Assembly (NCBI RefSeq): GCF_012563325.1
Contig: NZ_CP046232.1
Coordinates: forward strand, 188,321 to 252,320
From: Enterobacteriaceae endosymbiont of Plateumaris braccata
GTDB taxonomy: Bacteria; Pseudomonadota; Gammaproteobacteria; Enterobacterales; Enterobacteriaceae
Length of the DNA stretch: 64,000 nt
Reading direction: 5' to 3'
Shown here: positions 53,148 to 63,829 of the stretch, piece after piece
Numbering within the stretch: the stretch's first letter is position 1
Layout of the letters: every line of letters begins with the position of its first letter
Notes under the pieces: model-generated
The model's database searches: none
What the model saw: the letters and a program-made list of their open reading frames with translations, nothing else
What the model was told of the DNA's origin: nothing
Position numbers and translations under genes: made by a program

Positions 53148-54281
53148 ATGTTAGATTATAATGTTTTATGTATAATTTGGTGGTTTTTAATTGGAATATT
53201 AGTTATTGGTTTTCTTATTACTGATGGTTTAGACATGGGAGTAGGAATTTTATTATTTATCATAGGTAAAAATAATCTTGAAAGACGAGTTATGATTAAT
53301 AGCATTGCACCTCATTGGGATGGTAATCAAGTTTGGTTAATTACAGTAGGAGGTGCGTTATTTGCAGCTTGGCCTATTGTTTATGCTACACTTTTTTCTA
53401 GTTTTTACATAGCAATGATAATTATGTTATTATCGTTATTTTTACGTCCTGTTGGTTTTGAATATCGTTCTAAAATAAAAAGTTATAAATGGCAAAATGT
53501 ATGTGATATATTAATTTCTATAGGTAGTATTATTCCACCTATTATAATAGGAATAGCTATGGGAAATTTATTAAAAGGTATTCCTTTTTATATTGATAGG
53601 TATTTCTCTATCCATTCTACATTACATTTTTTTAATTTATTTAATATATTTAGTATAATAATTAGTATGACTAGTGTTACTATGTTTATTAATCAAGCAT
53701 CTACTTATTTACAACTTAGAATAAACGATAAAGATATTAGTTATAAAGCTCATATTATCACTCTAATTTCATCAATAATATTAATTGTATTTTTTATATT
53801 ATCTTTTATAAATACAATGTTTTATATTAAAGGATATAAATTATCAATTATGAATGGCATTATTAATTTAAATAAAAAAGAAGTTTTACATACATATGGT
53901 TCTTGGTTTGCTAATTTTGAAATACATAATTATTCATTAATAATACCATTAATATGTTTAATATTACCAGTTTGTACAATAATATATTCACAACTTAAAA
54001 ATAAAATTATGACTTTTATTTGCTCTTCGTTAACTATAACATTTATTGTATTTACTGTAGGAATTACAATGTTTCCTTTTATTATACCTTCTAGTACTGT
54101 ACCATTACAAAGTCTTACTATGTGGAATTCAGCTTCAAGTAAACTTACATTAAGTATAATGTTATATGCAGCTATTATTTTCATACCTATTATTTTAGGT
54201 TATACTTTTTGGTGTTATAAGAAAATGTTTTTTCCCCTTAATAAGGAAGAAATTAAAAAAAATACAAATAATTATTATTAA
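53148..54281 (+). CDS. cydB: Cytochrome bd-I quinol oxidase subunit II
   Basis: Partner of CydA with about nine membrane segments. Length is 377 residues (E. coli 379). Conserved segments include LITDGLDMGVGIL, HWDGNQVWLITVGGALFAAWP, LFLRPVGFEYR and MFPFIIPSS. It begins 52 bases after cydA. Confidence 0.98.
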   Translation: MLDYNVLCIIWWFLIGILVIGFLITDGLDMGVGILLFIIGKNNLERRVMINSIAPHWDGNQVWLITVGGALFAAWPIVYATLFSSFYIAMIIMLLSLFLRPVGFEYRSKIKSYKWQNVCDILISIGSIIPPIIIGIAMGNLLKGIPFYIDRYFSIHSTLHFFNLFNIFSIIISMTSVTMFINQASTYLQLRINDKDISYKAHIITLISSIILIVFFILSFINTMFYIKGYKLSIMNGIINLNKKEVLHTYGSWFANFEIHNYSLIIPLICLILPVCTIIYSQLKNKIMTFICSSLTITFIVFTVGITMFPFIIPSSTVPLQSLTMWNSASSKLTLSIMLYAAIIFIPIILGYTFWCYKKMFFPLNKEEIKKNTNNYY

Positions 54282-54315
54282 AAAATATAAAAATATAATT
54301 ACAATGGTGATGAGT

Positions 54316-54405
54316 ATGTGGTATTTTACATGGTTTATAGGTGTTTTATTAGCATGTTTTTTTAGTATAATAATTTCACTTACTATAGAATATAAAGAAA
54401 AATAA
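54316..54405 (+). CDS. cydX: Cytochrome bd-I accessory subunit CydX
   Basis: Single-helix subunit of about 30-40 residues that stabilises the haems of the bd-I oxidase. This 29-codon frame reads MWYFTWFIGVLLACFFSIII then a short charged tail, close to E. coli MWYFAWILGTLLACSFGVIT. It lies 34 bases after cydB. In-frame ATGs at 54304 and 54310 exist, but the family starts at MWYF and GGTGA upstream can act as the ribosome-binding site. ybgE, ybgC and tol genes that follow in E. coli are gone. Confidence 0.92.
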   Translation: MWYFTWFIGVLLACFFSIIISLTIEYKEK

Positions 54406-54634
54406 AATAATATATATTTAATAAAATATTGTTAAATATTAATATTCATTATTAATAAATTAATTATTAGTAATAAAGATATTTTTAGATGGTTTTTCTT
54501 TGTATATAAAAATATGTTATTATTTAAATATTTATTTAATATAACTATTATTAGTAATAATATATTAAATTTTTAGTTAAATAATAATTTATCTATATTA
54601 TAACATATTTAAATAAACTTATTTTTAATAAAGA

Positions 54635-56533
54635 ATGAATAATTCAAATAAATATAATGCTGATGCTATTGAAGTATTAGAAGGATTAGATCCTGTAAGA
54701 CGTAGACCAGGAATGTATACAGATCTTACTAGACCTAATCATTTAGGTCAAGAAATCATAGATAATAGTGTAGATGAAGCATTATCTGGTTATGCAAAAA
54801 ATATTGAAGTAATTTTATATAAAGACCAATCATTAGAAGTTATTGATGACGGTAGAGGTATGCCTGTTGATATACATCCTCAAGAAAAAATTCCAGCTGT
54901 TGAACTAATTTTATGTCGTTTACATTCAGGAAGTAAATTTTCTAATAAAAATTATAATTTTTCTGGAGGATTACATGGAGTTGGAATTTCTGTAGTAAAT
55001 GCATTATCTAAAAAAATGAAAGTCACTATATTTCGTCATGGTAAAGTTTATACTATAATTTTTAAAAATGGTTATAAAATTCAAGATCTTCAAATAATCA
55101 ATAATACTAAAATAGTAAGTACTGGAACAAAAATAAGATTTTGGCCTAACAAACGTTTTTTTGATCACTCTACTTTTTTAGTTTCTAGTTTAATAAATTT
55201 ATTAAAAGCTAAAGCTGTATTATGTCCTGGATTACAAGTATATTTTAAAAATAAAAATACACAGGATAATTATCATTGGCACTATAAAGATGGTTTATCT
55301 GATTATTTATCTAATTCTATAAAAAATTTTAATACAATACCAAAAATTCCATTTAAAGGTGAATGTTATAATGATAAACAACATATAGATTGGGCTTTGT
55401 TTTGGGTACCAGAAAATCATCATTTTATTACAGAAAGTTACGTTAATTTAATTCCAACAACATATGGAGGAACTCATGTTAATGGATTACGTTTAGGATT
55501 ATTAGATGCTATGCGTAATTTTTGTCATTTTCATAATATCTTACCTAGAAATATAAAATTATTAGGAGAAGATATTTGGAGTCATTGTTCTTATGTACTA
55601 TCTATAAAAATTCAAGACCCACAGTTTACAGGACAAACTAAAGAAAGATTATCTTCACGCCAATGTACGATATTTGTTTCTAACATAATTAGAGATGCTT
55701 TTATTTTATGGTTAAATCAAAATATTGAAATTGGTACTTATTTAGCTAATATGGTGATTTCTAATGCTCAAAAACGTATTAGAGAATCAAAAAAATTAGT
55801 TAAAAAAAAAAATAGTATTAGTTCAATATTACCTGGAAAATTAGCTGATTGTATAATTCATAATTCTAAAAATACAGAATTATTTTTAGTAGAAGGAGAT
55901 TCTGCAGGAGGTTCAGCTAAACAAGCTCGAGATAAATATTATCAAGCAGTTATGCCTTTAAAAGGAAAAATTTTAAATACATGGGAAATTAATTCTGAAG
56001 AAATTTTATCTTCTCAAGAAATATATGATATTTCTCTTGCAATAGGAATTTGTCCTAATAATAAAGATTTAAAAAAATTAAGATATAATAAAATTTGTAT
56101 TTTGGCAGATGCTGACTCTGATGGATTACACATTGCTACACTACTATGTGCTTTATTTATTCGTCATTTTTTCCCCTTAGTAAAGGAAGGACATATTTAT
56201 GTTGCTATGCCTCCTTTATATCGTATAGATTTAGGTAAAGAAGTATTTTACGCTTTAGATGAAAATGAAAAAATTACTATTTTAAATAAATTAAAAAATA
56301 AAAAGAATAATATTAATGTTCAAAGATTTAAAGGATTAGGTGAAATGAATCCTATTCAATTACGTGAAACAACATTAAATCCTGTTAGTAGAAGATTGGT
56401 GCAATTAATAATTAATAATACTGACACAGAAATAAAAGAATCATTATCTATTATGGATATGTTACTTTCTAAAAAAAGATCTGAAGATCGTCGTAAATGG
56501 TTACAAAAAAAAGGTGATATTTCTAATATATAG
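54635..56533 (+). CDS. parE: DNA topoisomerase IV subunit B
   Basis: ATPase subunit of topoisomerase IV, which unlinks daughter chromosomes. Length is 632 residues (E. coli ParE 630), clearly shorter than GyrB (804). The GHKL ATPase has IDNSVDEALSGYA, DDGRGMPV and GGLHGVGISVVNALS; the TOPRIM domain has VEGDSAGGSAKQARD and ADADSDGLHI. An 11-A run near 55802-55812 encodes KKKN. parC is not in the window. Confidence 0.96.
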   Translation: MNNSNKYNADAIEVLEGLDPVRRRPGMYTDLTRPNHLGQEIIDNSVDEALSGYAKNIEVILYKDQSLEVIDDGRGMPVDIHPQEKIPAVELILCRLHSGSKFSNKNYNFSGGLHGVGISVVNALSKKMKVTIFRHGKVYTIIFKNGYKIQDLQIINNTKIVSTGTKIRFWPNKRFFDHSTFLVSSLINLLKAKAVLCPGLQVYFKNKNTQDNYHWHYKDGLSDYLSNSIKNFNTIPKIPFKGECYNDKQHIDWALFWVPENHHFITESYVNLIPTTYGGTHVNGLRLGLLDAMRNFCHFHNILPRNIKLLGEDIWSHCSYVLSIKIQDPQFTGQTKERLSSRQCTIFVSNIIRDAFILWLNQNIEIGTYLANMVISNAQKRIRESKKLVKKKNSISSILPGKLADCIIHNSKNTELFLVEGDSAGGSAKQARDKYYQAVMPLKGKILNTWEINSEEILSSQEIYDISLAIGICPNNKDLKKLRYNKICILADADSDGLHIATLLCALFIRHFFPLVKEGHIYVAMPPLYRIDLGKEVFYALDENEKITILNKLKNKKNNINVQRFKGLGEMNPIQLRETTLNPVSRRLVQLIINNTDTEIKESLSIMDMLLSKKRSEDRRKWLQKKGDISNI

Positions 56534-56862
56534 ATTTGAAAATATTTATTAATTTATAAAAAATTATATATTATAATATATGTTCATTTATTAACTAATT
56601 AAATTATTTTAAAAAAGATATAATTTTTTATGTCAAAATATTAATTTCAGTTTTAAATAAATATTTAATTTTAATATATAATTATTAATTATAATAATTA
56701 TATTATAAAATTTTACAATTACATGAAAAATTTATTTTTATAAATATATAATTATTTAATTAATTTAATTAAATATAATTTTTAACATTATTAATTAATA
56801 ATTTTATCAAAACATTTAATATATATTTATATAATTTTTATTAAAATAAGGAATAATACACC
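56534..56862. other. Intergenic region between parE and aceE
   Basis: 329 bases of nearly pure A/T sequence. In E. coli the regulator pdhR precedes aceE; no remnant of it can be read here. The only clear signal is the Shine-Dalgarno AAGGAA before aceE. Confidence 0.6.
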
Positions 56863-59523
56863 ATGTCAGATAATTTATATAATGACGTGGATCCAATTGA
56901 AACTAATGATTGGATACAATCCATAGTATCTGTTATAAAAGAAGAAGGTATTGAAAGAGCTGAATTTTTATTAAAAAAATTAATAATACATGCTAACAAA
57001 TATGGAGTAATATTAAAAATAAAAAATAATAATTATATTAATACTATTTCACCAGAAAAAGAACCTATATATCCTGGAAATATTCTTTTAGAAAAAAAAA
57101 TAAGATCTTTTGTTCGTTGGAATGCAATTATGATGGTTTTAAAGGCTTCAAAAAAGGATTTAGATTTAGGAGGTCATATTTCATCTTTCCAATCTTCAGC
57201 ACATATTTATGAAGTTTGTTTTAATCATTTTTTTAGAGCATCAACTAAAGATAATTGTGGAGATTTAATTTATTTTCAAGGACATATTTCTCCAGGAATA
57301 TATTCTAGAGCTTTTATTGAAGGAAGATTAAATACAAATAATCTTAATAATTTTCGTCAAGAAATATCAGGTGAAGGTCTTTCTTCATATCCACATCCTA
57401 AATTAATGCCTAATTTCTGGCAATTTCCTACTGTATCTATGGGTTTAGGTCCTATAGCAGCAATATATCAAGCAAAATTTTTAAAATATCTTGAAAATAG
57501 AAAATTGAAAAATACATCTAAACAGAAAATATATGCATTTATAGGTGATGGTGAAATGGACGAACCTGAATCTAAAGGTGCTATTAATATAGCAGTTCGT
57601 GAAAAATTAGACAATTTAATTTTTGTTGTAAATTGTAATTTACAACGTTTAGATGGTCCAGTTTATGGTAATGGTAAAATTATTAATGAATTAGAAAATA
57701 TTTTTTATGGTGCCGGCTGGGAAGTAATAAAAGTTATTTGGGGACATAATTGGGATTTATTGTTTAAAAAAGATAAAACAGGAAAATTAATTCAATTAAT
57801 GAATGAAACTACTGATGGAAATTACCAAAATCTTAAATCTAAAAATGGTGATTATATAAGAAAAAATTTTTTTGGAAAATATAAACAAACATTAGATCTT
57901 GTAAAAGATATGACGGATCTAGAAATAGAACAATTAAATTATGGTGGACATGATTCTAAAAAAATTTATGCTGCTTTTAAAAAAGCATATAGTATTAAAA
58001 ATAAACCTATAATAATATTATTACACACAATTAAAGGATATGGTCTTGGTAATATAGCAGAAAGTAAAAATATAGCACATCAAATAAAAAAAATGGATTT
58101 TAATACAATTAAATATATTAGAAATCGTTTAAATATACCAATTAATGATGTAGATTTACATTTTTTACCTTATCTTTCTTTTGAAAAAAATTCTAAAGAA
58201 TATAAATATATACATCATCAAAGAAAAAAACTAGGAGGATATCTTCCTACTAGAAGAAGAAATTTTAGTGAAAAATTAAAATTACCATTTTTATCTGATT
58301 TTAGTTCTTTATTTAAAAAACAAGAACAAAAAACATCTACTACTATAGTTTTTATAAGAATATTAAATATAATGCTAAGAAATAATTCTATTAAAAATAG
58401 AATAGTACCTATTATTGCTGATGAAGCACGTACATTCGGAATGGAAGGTTTGTTTAGACAAATAGGAATTTATAATTCTAATGGATTAAATTATATACCT
58501 CAAGATATAGAATTATTAGCTTATTATAAAGAAGATAAAAAAGGACAAATTTTACAAGAAGGTATAAATGAATCAGGAGCATTTGCTTCTTGGATAGCAG
58601 CCGCTACATCTTATTCTACTAATAATTTTCCTATGATACCTTTTTATATTTATTATTCTATGTTTGGTTTTCAAAGAATAGGTGATTTTTGTTGGGCTGC
58701 TGGAGATCAGCAAGCTAGAGGTTTTTTAATAGGAGCAACTTCTGGAAGAACAACATTAAATGGTGAAGGATTACAACATGAAGATGGTCATAGCCATATT
58801 CACTCTTTAACAATTCCTAATTGTATTTCATATGATCCTGCTTACGCATATGAAATAGCTATAATTATATATAATGGATTACAAAGAATGTATGGTAAAA
58901 AACAAGAAAATATATATTATTATATAACTACCACAAATGAAAGTTATTATATGCCTGAATTAACTCTTAATTCTAATATTGAATATGGTATTTGTAAAGG
59001 AATTTATAAATTACAAACAATAACAGGATATATAACAATTCAATTATTAGGATCAGGGTCAATATTACGTCATATTATTGAAGCTGCAGAAATATTATAT
59101 AACGAATACAATATAGGATCTAATATTTTTAGTGTAACTTCTTTTACAGAACTAGCTAGAGAAGGTCAAGATTGTGATAGATGGAATATGTTACATCCAT
59201 TAGAAAAAAATCGTATACCATATATTACAAGTGTTATGAATAACGAACCAACAGTAGCTGCTACTGATTATATGAAACTTTATGCAGAACAAGTTCGTAA
59301 ATATATACCTTCAAATAATTACATTGTTTTAGGAACAGATGGATTTGGCCGTTCTGATAGTCGTAATAATTTACGAGATTTTTTTGAAATTAATAAATTA
59401 TATATTGTTTTAGCAACATTAAATATGTTAGTTAAACTAAATTTAATTGATAAAAAATTAGTTCTAAATTTTATTACAAAATATAACATTAACGTTAATA
59501 AAAATAATCCTAGAATATCATAA
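56863..59523 (+). CDS. aceE: Pyruvate dehydrogenase E1 component
   Basis: Thiamine-diphosphate subunit that decarboxylates pyruvate. Length is 886 residues (E. coli 887), the homodimeric enterobacterial type. The diphosphate motif is FIGDGEMDEPESKGAI ending NCNLQRLDGPV; other landmarks are YFQGHISPGIYSRAF and LQHEDGHSHI. First gene of aceE-aceF-lpd. Confidence 0.98.
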   Translation: MSDNLYNDVDPIETNDWIQSIVSVIKEEGIERAEFLLKKLIIHANKYGVILKIKNNNYINTISPEKEPIYPGNILLEKKIRSFVRWNAIMMVLKASKKDLDLGGHISSFQSSAHIYEVCFNHFFRASTKDNCGDLIYFQGHISPGIYSRAFIEGRLNTNNLNNFRQEISGEGLSSYPHPKLMPNFWQFPTVSMGLGPIAAIYQAKFLKYLENRKLKNTSKQKIYAFIGDGEMDEPESKGAINIAVREKLDNLIFVVNCNLQRLDGPVYGNGKIINELENIFYGAGWEVIKVIWGHNWDLLFKKDKTGKLIQLMNETTDGNYQNLKSKNGDYIRKNFFGKYKQTLDLVKDMTDLEIEQLNYGGHDSKKIYAAFKKAYSIKNKPIIILLHTIKGYGLGNIAESKNIAHQIKKMDFNTIKYIRNRLNIPINDVDLHFLPYLSFEKNSKEYKYIHHQRKKLGGYLPTRRRNFSEKLKLPFLSDFSSLFKKQEQKTSTTIVFIRILNIMLRNNSIKNRIVPIIADEARTFGMEGLFRQIGIYNSNGLNYIPQDIELLAYYKEDKKGQILQEGINESGAFASWIAAATSYSTNNFPMIPFYIYYSMFGFQRIGDFCWAAGDQQARGFLIGATSGRTTLNGEGLQHEDGHSHIHSLTIPNCISYDPAYAYEIAIIIYNGLQRMYGKKQENIYYYITTTNESYYMPELTLNSNIEYGICKGIYKLQTITGYITIQLLGSGSILRHIIEAAEILYNEYNIGSNIFSVTSFTELAREGQDCDRWNMLHPLEKNRIPYITSVMNNEPTVAATDYMKLYAEQVRKYIPSNNYIVLGTDGFGRSDSRNNLRDFFEINKLYIVLATLNMLVKLNLIDKKLVLNFITKYNINVNKNNPRIS

Positions 59524-59539
59524 AAAGGAAAATATTAAT

Positions 59540-61036
59540 ATGAAAATAAAATTACCAGACATAGGAATTGAAAAAATGAAGGTTACTGATATTCTAGTAA
59601 AAAAAGGAGATCAAATATATAAAGATGAATCTATTATTGTTATAGAAGGAGAAAAAACTTCTATGGAAATACCTTCAACAGAAAATGGTATTATAAAAAA
59701 TATTAAAGTATCAATTGGAGATATAGTACATACCGGATCTATAATTTTAGAATTAAATAATAATATTTCAACAATAAATAATAATACTAATATAATTTCT
59801 AATCATATTAAAGAAAAATCCTCTGATGTTGATTTAATTAATAAAATTATTGTTCCTAATATTAACAATAATGAATCTATGAAAATAATTAAAATTTTTG
59901 TAAAAGAAGGAGATAAAATTTATAAAAATAATCCATTAGTAACATTAGAAAATAATAAAACTAATTTTAATGTAATTTCATTTTATGATGGTTTAATAAA
60001 AAAAATAATAATTAAAACAGGTGATGATGTTAAATCAGGTGATATTATAATGTTGATATCTGTTATTACATCAAAAAATATAAAAAAAGATAATATAGAT
60101 ATAAATTCTTTATTAAATATAAATAATATTATTAAAAAAAATAGTATACATGCTTCACCTTCTGTAAGAAAAATAGCAAGACAATTAAATATTAATTTAT
60201 CAAATATAATTGGAACTGGTAAAAAAAAAAGAATCTTAAAAGAAGATTTATTAAAATATATATCAATAAATGATAATAATCAAAAAAATATAAGTAATAT
60301 TTCTCTTCCATTATCTCATAATTACTTTCAAAAATTTGGAGAAATAGAAGAAAAAAAAATGAATCAAATTCAAAAAATATCAGCTAAAAATTTGACTAAA
60401 AATTGGGTAAATATTCCTCATGTTACTCAGCATATTGAAGCAGATATAACTGTATTAGAATCATTTCGTCTTCAAAAAAATAATGAATTTAATAAAAAAA
60501 ATCAAGATATTAAAATTACATTATTAAGTTTTTTAATTAAAATATGTGCAAATGCTTTAAAAAAATATCCTATATTTAATTCTTCTTTATTAGATAATGA
60601 AAAAATAATTTTAAAAAAATATTATAATATAGGTATAGCTATAAATACCAATAAAGGATTATTAGTACCGGTTATATTTGATTTAATGAATAAAAATATT
60701 ATTGATATATCGAAGGAATTGATTTTATTATCTAATAAAGCTAAATTAGGTAAATTAATTCCTAGTGATATGCAAGGTGGATGTTTTACACTATCTAATT
60801 TAGGCAGTAAAACTGGTAGTTTTTTTACTCCTATAATTAATTCACCTGAAATAGCAATTTTAGGAATTTCTCAAGCTAATATTAAACCTATTTGGGATGG
60901 AAAAAAATTTATTCCTCATCTTTTGTTACCGTTATCTTTATCATATGATCATCGAGTTATAAATGGTGTTGAAGCTATTATTTTTTTAAATTATATTTGT
61001 GATTTAATATCTGATATTAGAAATTTATTAATGTAG
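59540..61036 (+). CDS. aceF: Pyruvate dehydrogenase E2 with two lipoyl domains
   Basis: Dihydrolipoyl acetyltransferase core of the pyruvate dehydrogenase complex. Length is 498 residues against 630 in E. coli, because there are two lipoyl domains instead of three. Lipoyl lysines are K39 (EGEKTSMEIP) and K140 (ENNKTNFNVI); the second domain is diverged. The subunit-binding domain is at about 204-242. The catalytic motif reads HRVING (H471, N475), with asparagine where many E2 enzymes have aspartate; Azotobacter E2p also has asparagine. A 10-A run lies at 60221-60230. Confidence 0.96.
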   Translation: MKIKLPDIGIEKMKVTDILVKKGDQIYKDESIIVIEGEKTSMEIPSTENGIIKNIKVSIGDIVHTGSIILELNNNISTINNNTNIISNHIKEKSSDVDLINKIIVPNINNNESMKIIKIFVKEGDKIYKNNPLVTLENNKTNFNVISFYDGLIKKIIIKTGDDVKSGDIIMLISVITSKNIKKDNIDINSLLNINNIIKKNSIHASPSVRKIARQLNINLSNIIGTGKKKRILKEDLLKYISINDNNQKNISNISLPLSHNYFQKFGEIEEKKMNQIQKISAKNLTKNWVNIPHVTQHIEADITVLESFRLQKNNEFNKKNQDIKITLLSFLIKICANALKKYPIFNSSLLDNEKIILKKYYNIGIAINTNKGLLVPVIFDLMNKNIIDISKELILLSNKAKLGKLIPSDMQGGCFTLSNLGSKTGSFFTPIINSPEIAILGISQANIKPIWDGKKFIPHLLLPLSLSYDHRVINGVEAIIFLNYICDLISDIRNLLM

Positions 61037-61089
61037 TAAAAATTAAAATAAGATACTAAATTTATTAGTAATTAATTATAGAGATAATT

Positions 61090-62502
61090 ATGAGTAAAAA
61101 AATTAAAACTTCAGTAGTTGTAATAGGAGGAGGACCTTCAGGATATTCTGCTGCATTTCGTTGTAGTGACTTAGGAATAAAAACTATAATAGTAGAGAAT
61201 TATTTAAATCTAGGTGGTGTATGTTTAAATGTAGGATGTATACCTTCTAAAACATTACTACATATAGCAAAATTAATAAAAGAAAATAATAATTTTTTTA
61301 ACAAAGGTATATTAAACAATATTCCAAATTTAAATATAGAAAAAATTATTTTATGGAAAAATGAAATAATAAAAAAATTATCTAATGGATTAAATTTTCT
61401 TGCACGTTCTAGAAAAATAAATGTTATTAATGGAATTGGTAAATTTAAAACACCAAATATTCTCGATGTTAAAAATAATAATGATTATTATCAAATAGAA
61501 TTTGAACACGCTATTATTGCTACAGGATCTAAACCTATAAAACTACCATTTATTCCTTATGATGATGATAGAATATGGAATTCTACAGACGCACTATTAT
61601 TAAAACAGATTCCTAAAAAAATATTAATTTTAGGAGGAGGAATTATTGGTTTAGAAATGGCAACTATTTATCATGCTTTAGGTACTGAAATTAATATTAT
61701 TGAAATGTCTAATAAAATATTACCATTAGTTGATAATGATATTATGCAAGTTTATAATAATAGCATAAAAAATAAATTTAATATTATGTTAAATACAAAA
61801 GTTATATCTATAGATAATAAAAAAGATTTATTAAAAGTTTATATGACTAATGATAATAATAAATCTATTTTTTCTAAAAAATTTGATATTATTTTAACAG
61901 CTATAGGAAGAAAACCTAACTCAAATTTTATTAAAAATAATTCATTTAATATTCAAACTAATAATGATGGATTCATTAAAGTTGATAATCAAATGAGAAC
62001 TAATATTTCTCATATATATGCTATTGGAGATGTTATAGGACATCCTATGCTAGCTCATAAAGGAATTCATGAAGGTCACTTAGTTGCAGAAATTATATCT
62101 GGTAAAAATCATTTTTTTATTCCAAAAGTAATACCTTCTATTGCATATACTGATCCAGAGATAGGTTGGGTAGGAATAACAGAAAAAGATGCAAAAATAA
62201 AAAATATAAATTATGGTATCTCATCTTTTCCATGGAATGCGTTAGGTAGAGGATTATGTTCTAATGCAGAAAATGGTTTGACAAAATTAATTTTTGATAA
62301 AAACACTAATAAAATCATAGGTGGTTTAATCATTGGATATAATGCTGGAGAACTATTAGGAGAAATTAGTTTAGCCATAGAAATGGGATGTGATGCAGAA
62401 GATATATCATTAACAATACATGCTCATCCAACATTTTATGAATCTATAGGTATAACTACAGAAGTATTTTTAGGATCAGCAACAGATATATTAAATAAAT
62501 AA
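61090..62502 (+). CDS. lpd: Dihydrolipoamide dehydrogenase (E3)
   Basis: FAD enzyme shared by the pyruvate and 2-oxoglutarate dehydrogenase complexes. Length is 470 residues (E. coli 474). The redox disulfide is C45-C50 in GGVCLNVGCIPSK, both dinucleotide folds (GGGPSGYSAA, GGGIIGLEMA) are present, and the active-site histidine is in HAHPTFYESI. The gene is last in aceE-aceF-lpd and also serves SucAB at 47386-51321. Confidence 0.98.
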   Translation: MSKKIKTSVVVIGGGPSGYSAAFRCSDLGIKTIIVENYLNLGGVCLNVGCIPSKTLLHIAKLIKENNNFFNKGILNNIPNLNIEKIILWKNEIIKKLSNGLNFLARSRKINVINGIGKFKTPNILDVKNNNDYYQIEFEHAIIATGSKPIKLPFIPYDDDRIWNSTDALLLKQIPKKILILGGGIIGLEMATIYHALGTEINIIEMSNKILPLVDNDIMQVYNNSIKNKFNIMLNTKVISIDNKKDLLKVYMTNDNNKSIFSKKFDIILTAIGRKPNSNFIKNNSFNIQTNNDGFIKVDNQMRTNISHIYAIGDVIGHPMLAHKGIHEGHLVAEIISGKNHFFIPKVIPSIAYTDPEIGWVGITEKDAKIKNINYGISSFPWNALGRGLCSNAENGLTKLIFDKNTNKIIGGLIIGYNAGELLGEISLAIEMGCDAEDISLTIHAHPTFYESIGITTEVFLGSATDILNK

Positions 62503-62537
62503 TATTTAAAATATTATGTTAATAAAATTATTTAAAT

Positions 62538-62568
62538 GGGAAGTAATTAAATGTATTAATTACTCTCC
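62538..62568. terminator. Hairpin between lpd and dapE
   Basis: An imperfect 13-base stem (GGGAAGTAATTAA against TTAATTACTCTCC, one A-C mismatch and one G-T) with the loop ATGTA, between convergent genes. It probably ends transcripts from both sides. Confidence 0.6.
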
Positions 62569-62593
62569 ATTAATATCTTATTTATATAAATAT

Positions 62594-63775
62594 TTAATTT
62601 TTTAATAAAATATCTTTAATTATATTATAATAAATTTTGCTTAATAAATAAAGATCATTAATTTTTACACATTCATTAATTTTATGAATAGTAGAATTTA
62701 TAAGTCCTAATTCAATTATTTGTGATTTGCTTTTTATAATAAAACGGGCATCAGATGTACCACCATCATTAAAAACTGTTGGATATATATTATTTACTAA
62801 TTTAATGTTTTTTTTAACAATATTTATTAAATTTTTTGTATTTAAATTATTTATTTCAGGTAAATTTAAAAAAGGTAATCCACTAATATTCCATTTTATA
62901 TTAAAATTTTTAATATATTTTTTAATAGTTTTATTAAAAATAATTAAAATATCTTTATAATGAATTTCATTACTAAATCTAAAATTAAATTTCAATAAAA
63001 TATTACTAGGAATAATATTGTTAATATTATTTTTTATAGATGATAACATATGTGTAATTTGCATACTAGTTTTTGGGAAAAATTCATTTCCTTTATCCCA
63101 TTTAATTAATAATAATTCATTTAAAGCAGGGATTATTTGATGAATAGGATTAATTGCTAATTTATGATAAGCAACATGACCTTGAATTCCTTTAACAATT
63201 AACTCAATATTTAAAGAACCTCTTCTACCATTCTTTATATTATCTCCTAATATTTTATTACTTGTTGGTTCTCCTAATATAAAATAATCTAATTTTTCTT
63301 TTCTATTTATTAATTCTTTAATAACTTTTTGAGTTCCATTAACTGCAGTACCTTCTTCATCAGAAGTAATTAAAAAAGCTAAACGACCATTATAACAATT
63401 AGAATATTTATTAAAAAATGTTTTAGCTGCAATAATCATCGCAGCTAAAGCACCTTTCATATCAATAGAACCACGACCATATAATATATTATTTTTAATA
63501 ATAGCTTGAAATGGATTAAATTTCCATTTTTTTATATCTCCTGGAGGCACAACATCTGTATGTCCTGCAAAAATCAATGTATCAACTATATTAATATCTG
63601 TATTATTATGACGATATGCCCAAAAATTTTTAGTATCTTTAATATTAAAAATTTCTATATTAAAATTTAGTGCATGTAAAGCATTTATTAAAATATCTTG
63701 ACATCCTGCATCATAAGGACTGATTGAGGGACAATTAATTAATTTTTTTGTTAAAGTTACTATTTGATTTAACAT
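62594..63775 (-). CDS. dapE: Succinyl-diaminopimelate desuccinylase
   Basis: Di-zinc hydrolase of the succinylase branch of lysine and peptidoglycan synthesis. Length is 393 residues (E. coli 375). Metal and catalytic residues are visible: H72 and D74 in GHTDVVPPGD, D104 in GRGSIDMKGA, the SDEEG motif and the GEPTS motif. The C-terminal NDGGTSDARF is intact. Its presence shows that succinyl-CoA from SucAB is needed for lysine synthesis here. Confidence 0.96.
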   Translation of the reverse strand: MLNQIVTLTKKLINCPSISPYDAGCQDILINALHALNFNIEIFNIKDTKNFWAYRHNNTDINIVDTLIFAGHTDVVPPGDIKKWKFNPFQAIIKNNILYGRGSIDMKGALAAMIIAAKTFFNKYSNCYNGRLAFLITSDEEGTAVNGTQKVIKELINRKEKLDYFILGEPTSNKILGDNIKNGRRGSLNIELIVKGIQGHVAYHKLAINPIHQIIPALNELLLIKWDKGNEFFPKTSMQITHMLSSIKNNINNIIPSNILLKFNFRFSNEIHYKDILIIFNKTIKKYIKNFNIKWNISGLPFLNLPEINNLNTKNLINIVKKNIKLVNNIYPTVFNDGGTSDARFIIKSKSQIIELGLINSTIHKINECVKINDLYLLSKIYYNIIKDILLKN

Positions 63776-63829
63776 ATTTTTTATTATTTTATATAATATT
63801 AATTAAATAATTATTTATTAAAAATAAAA

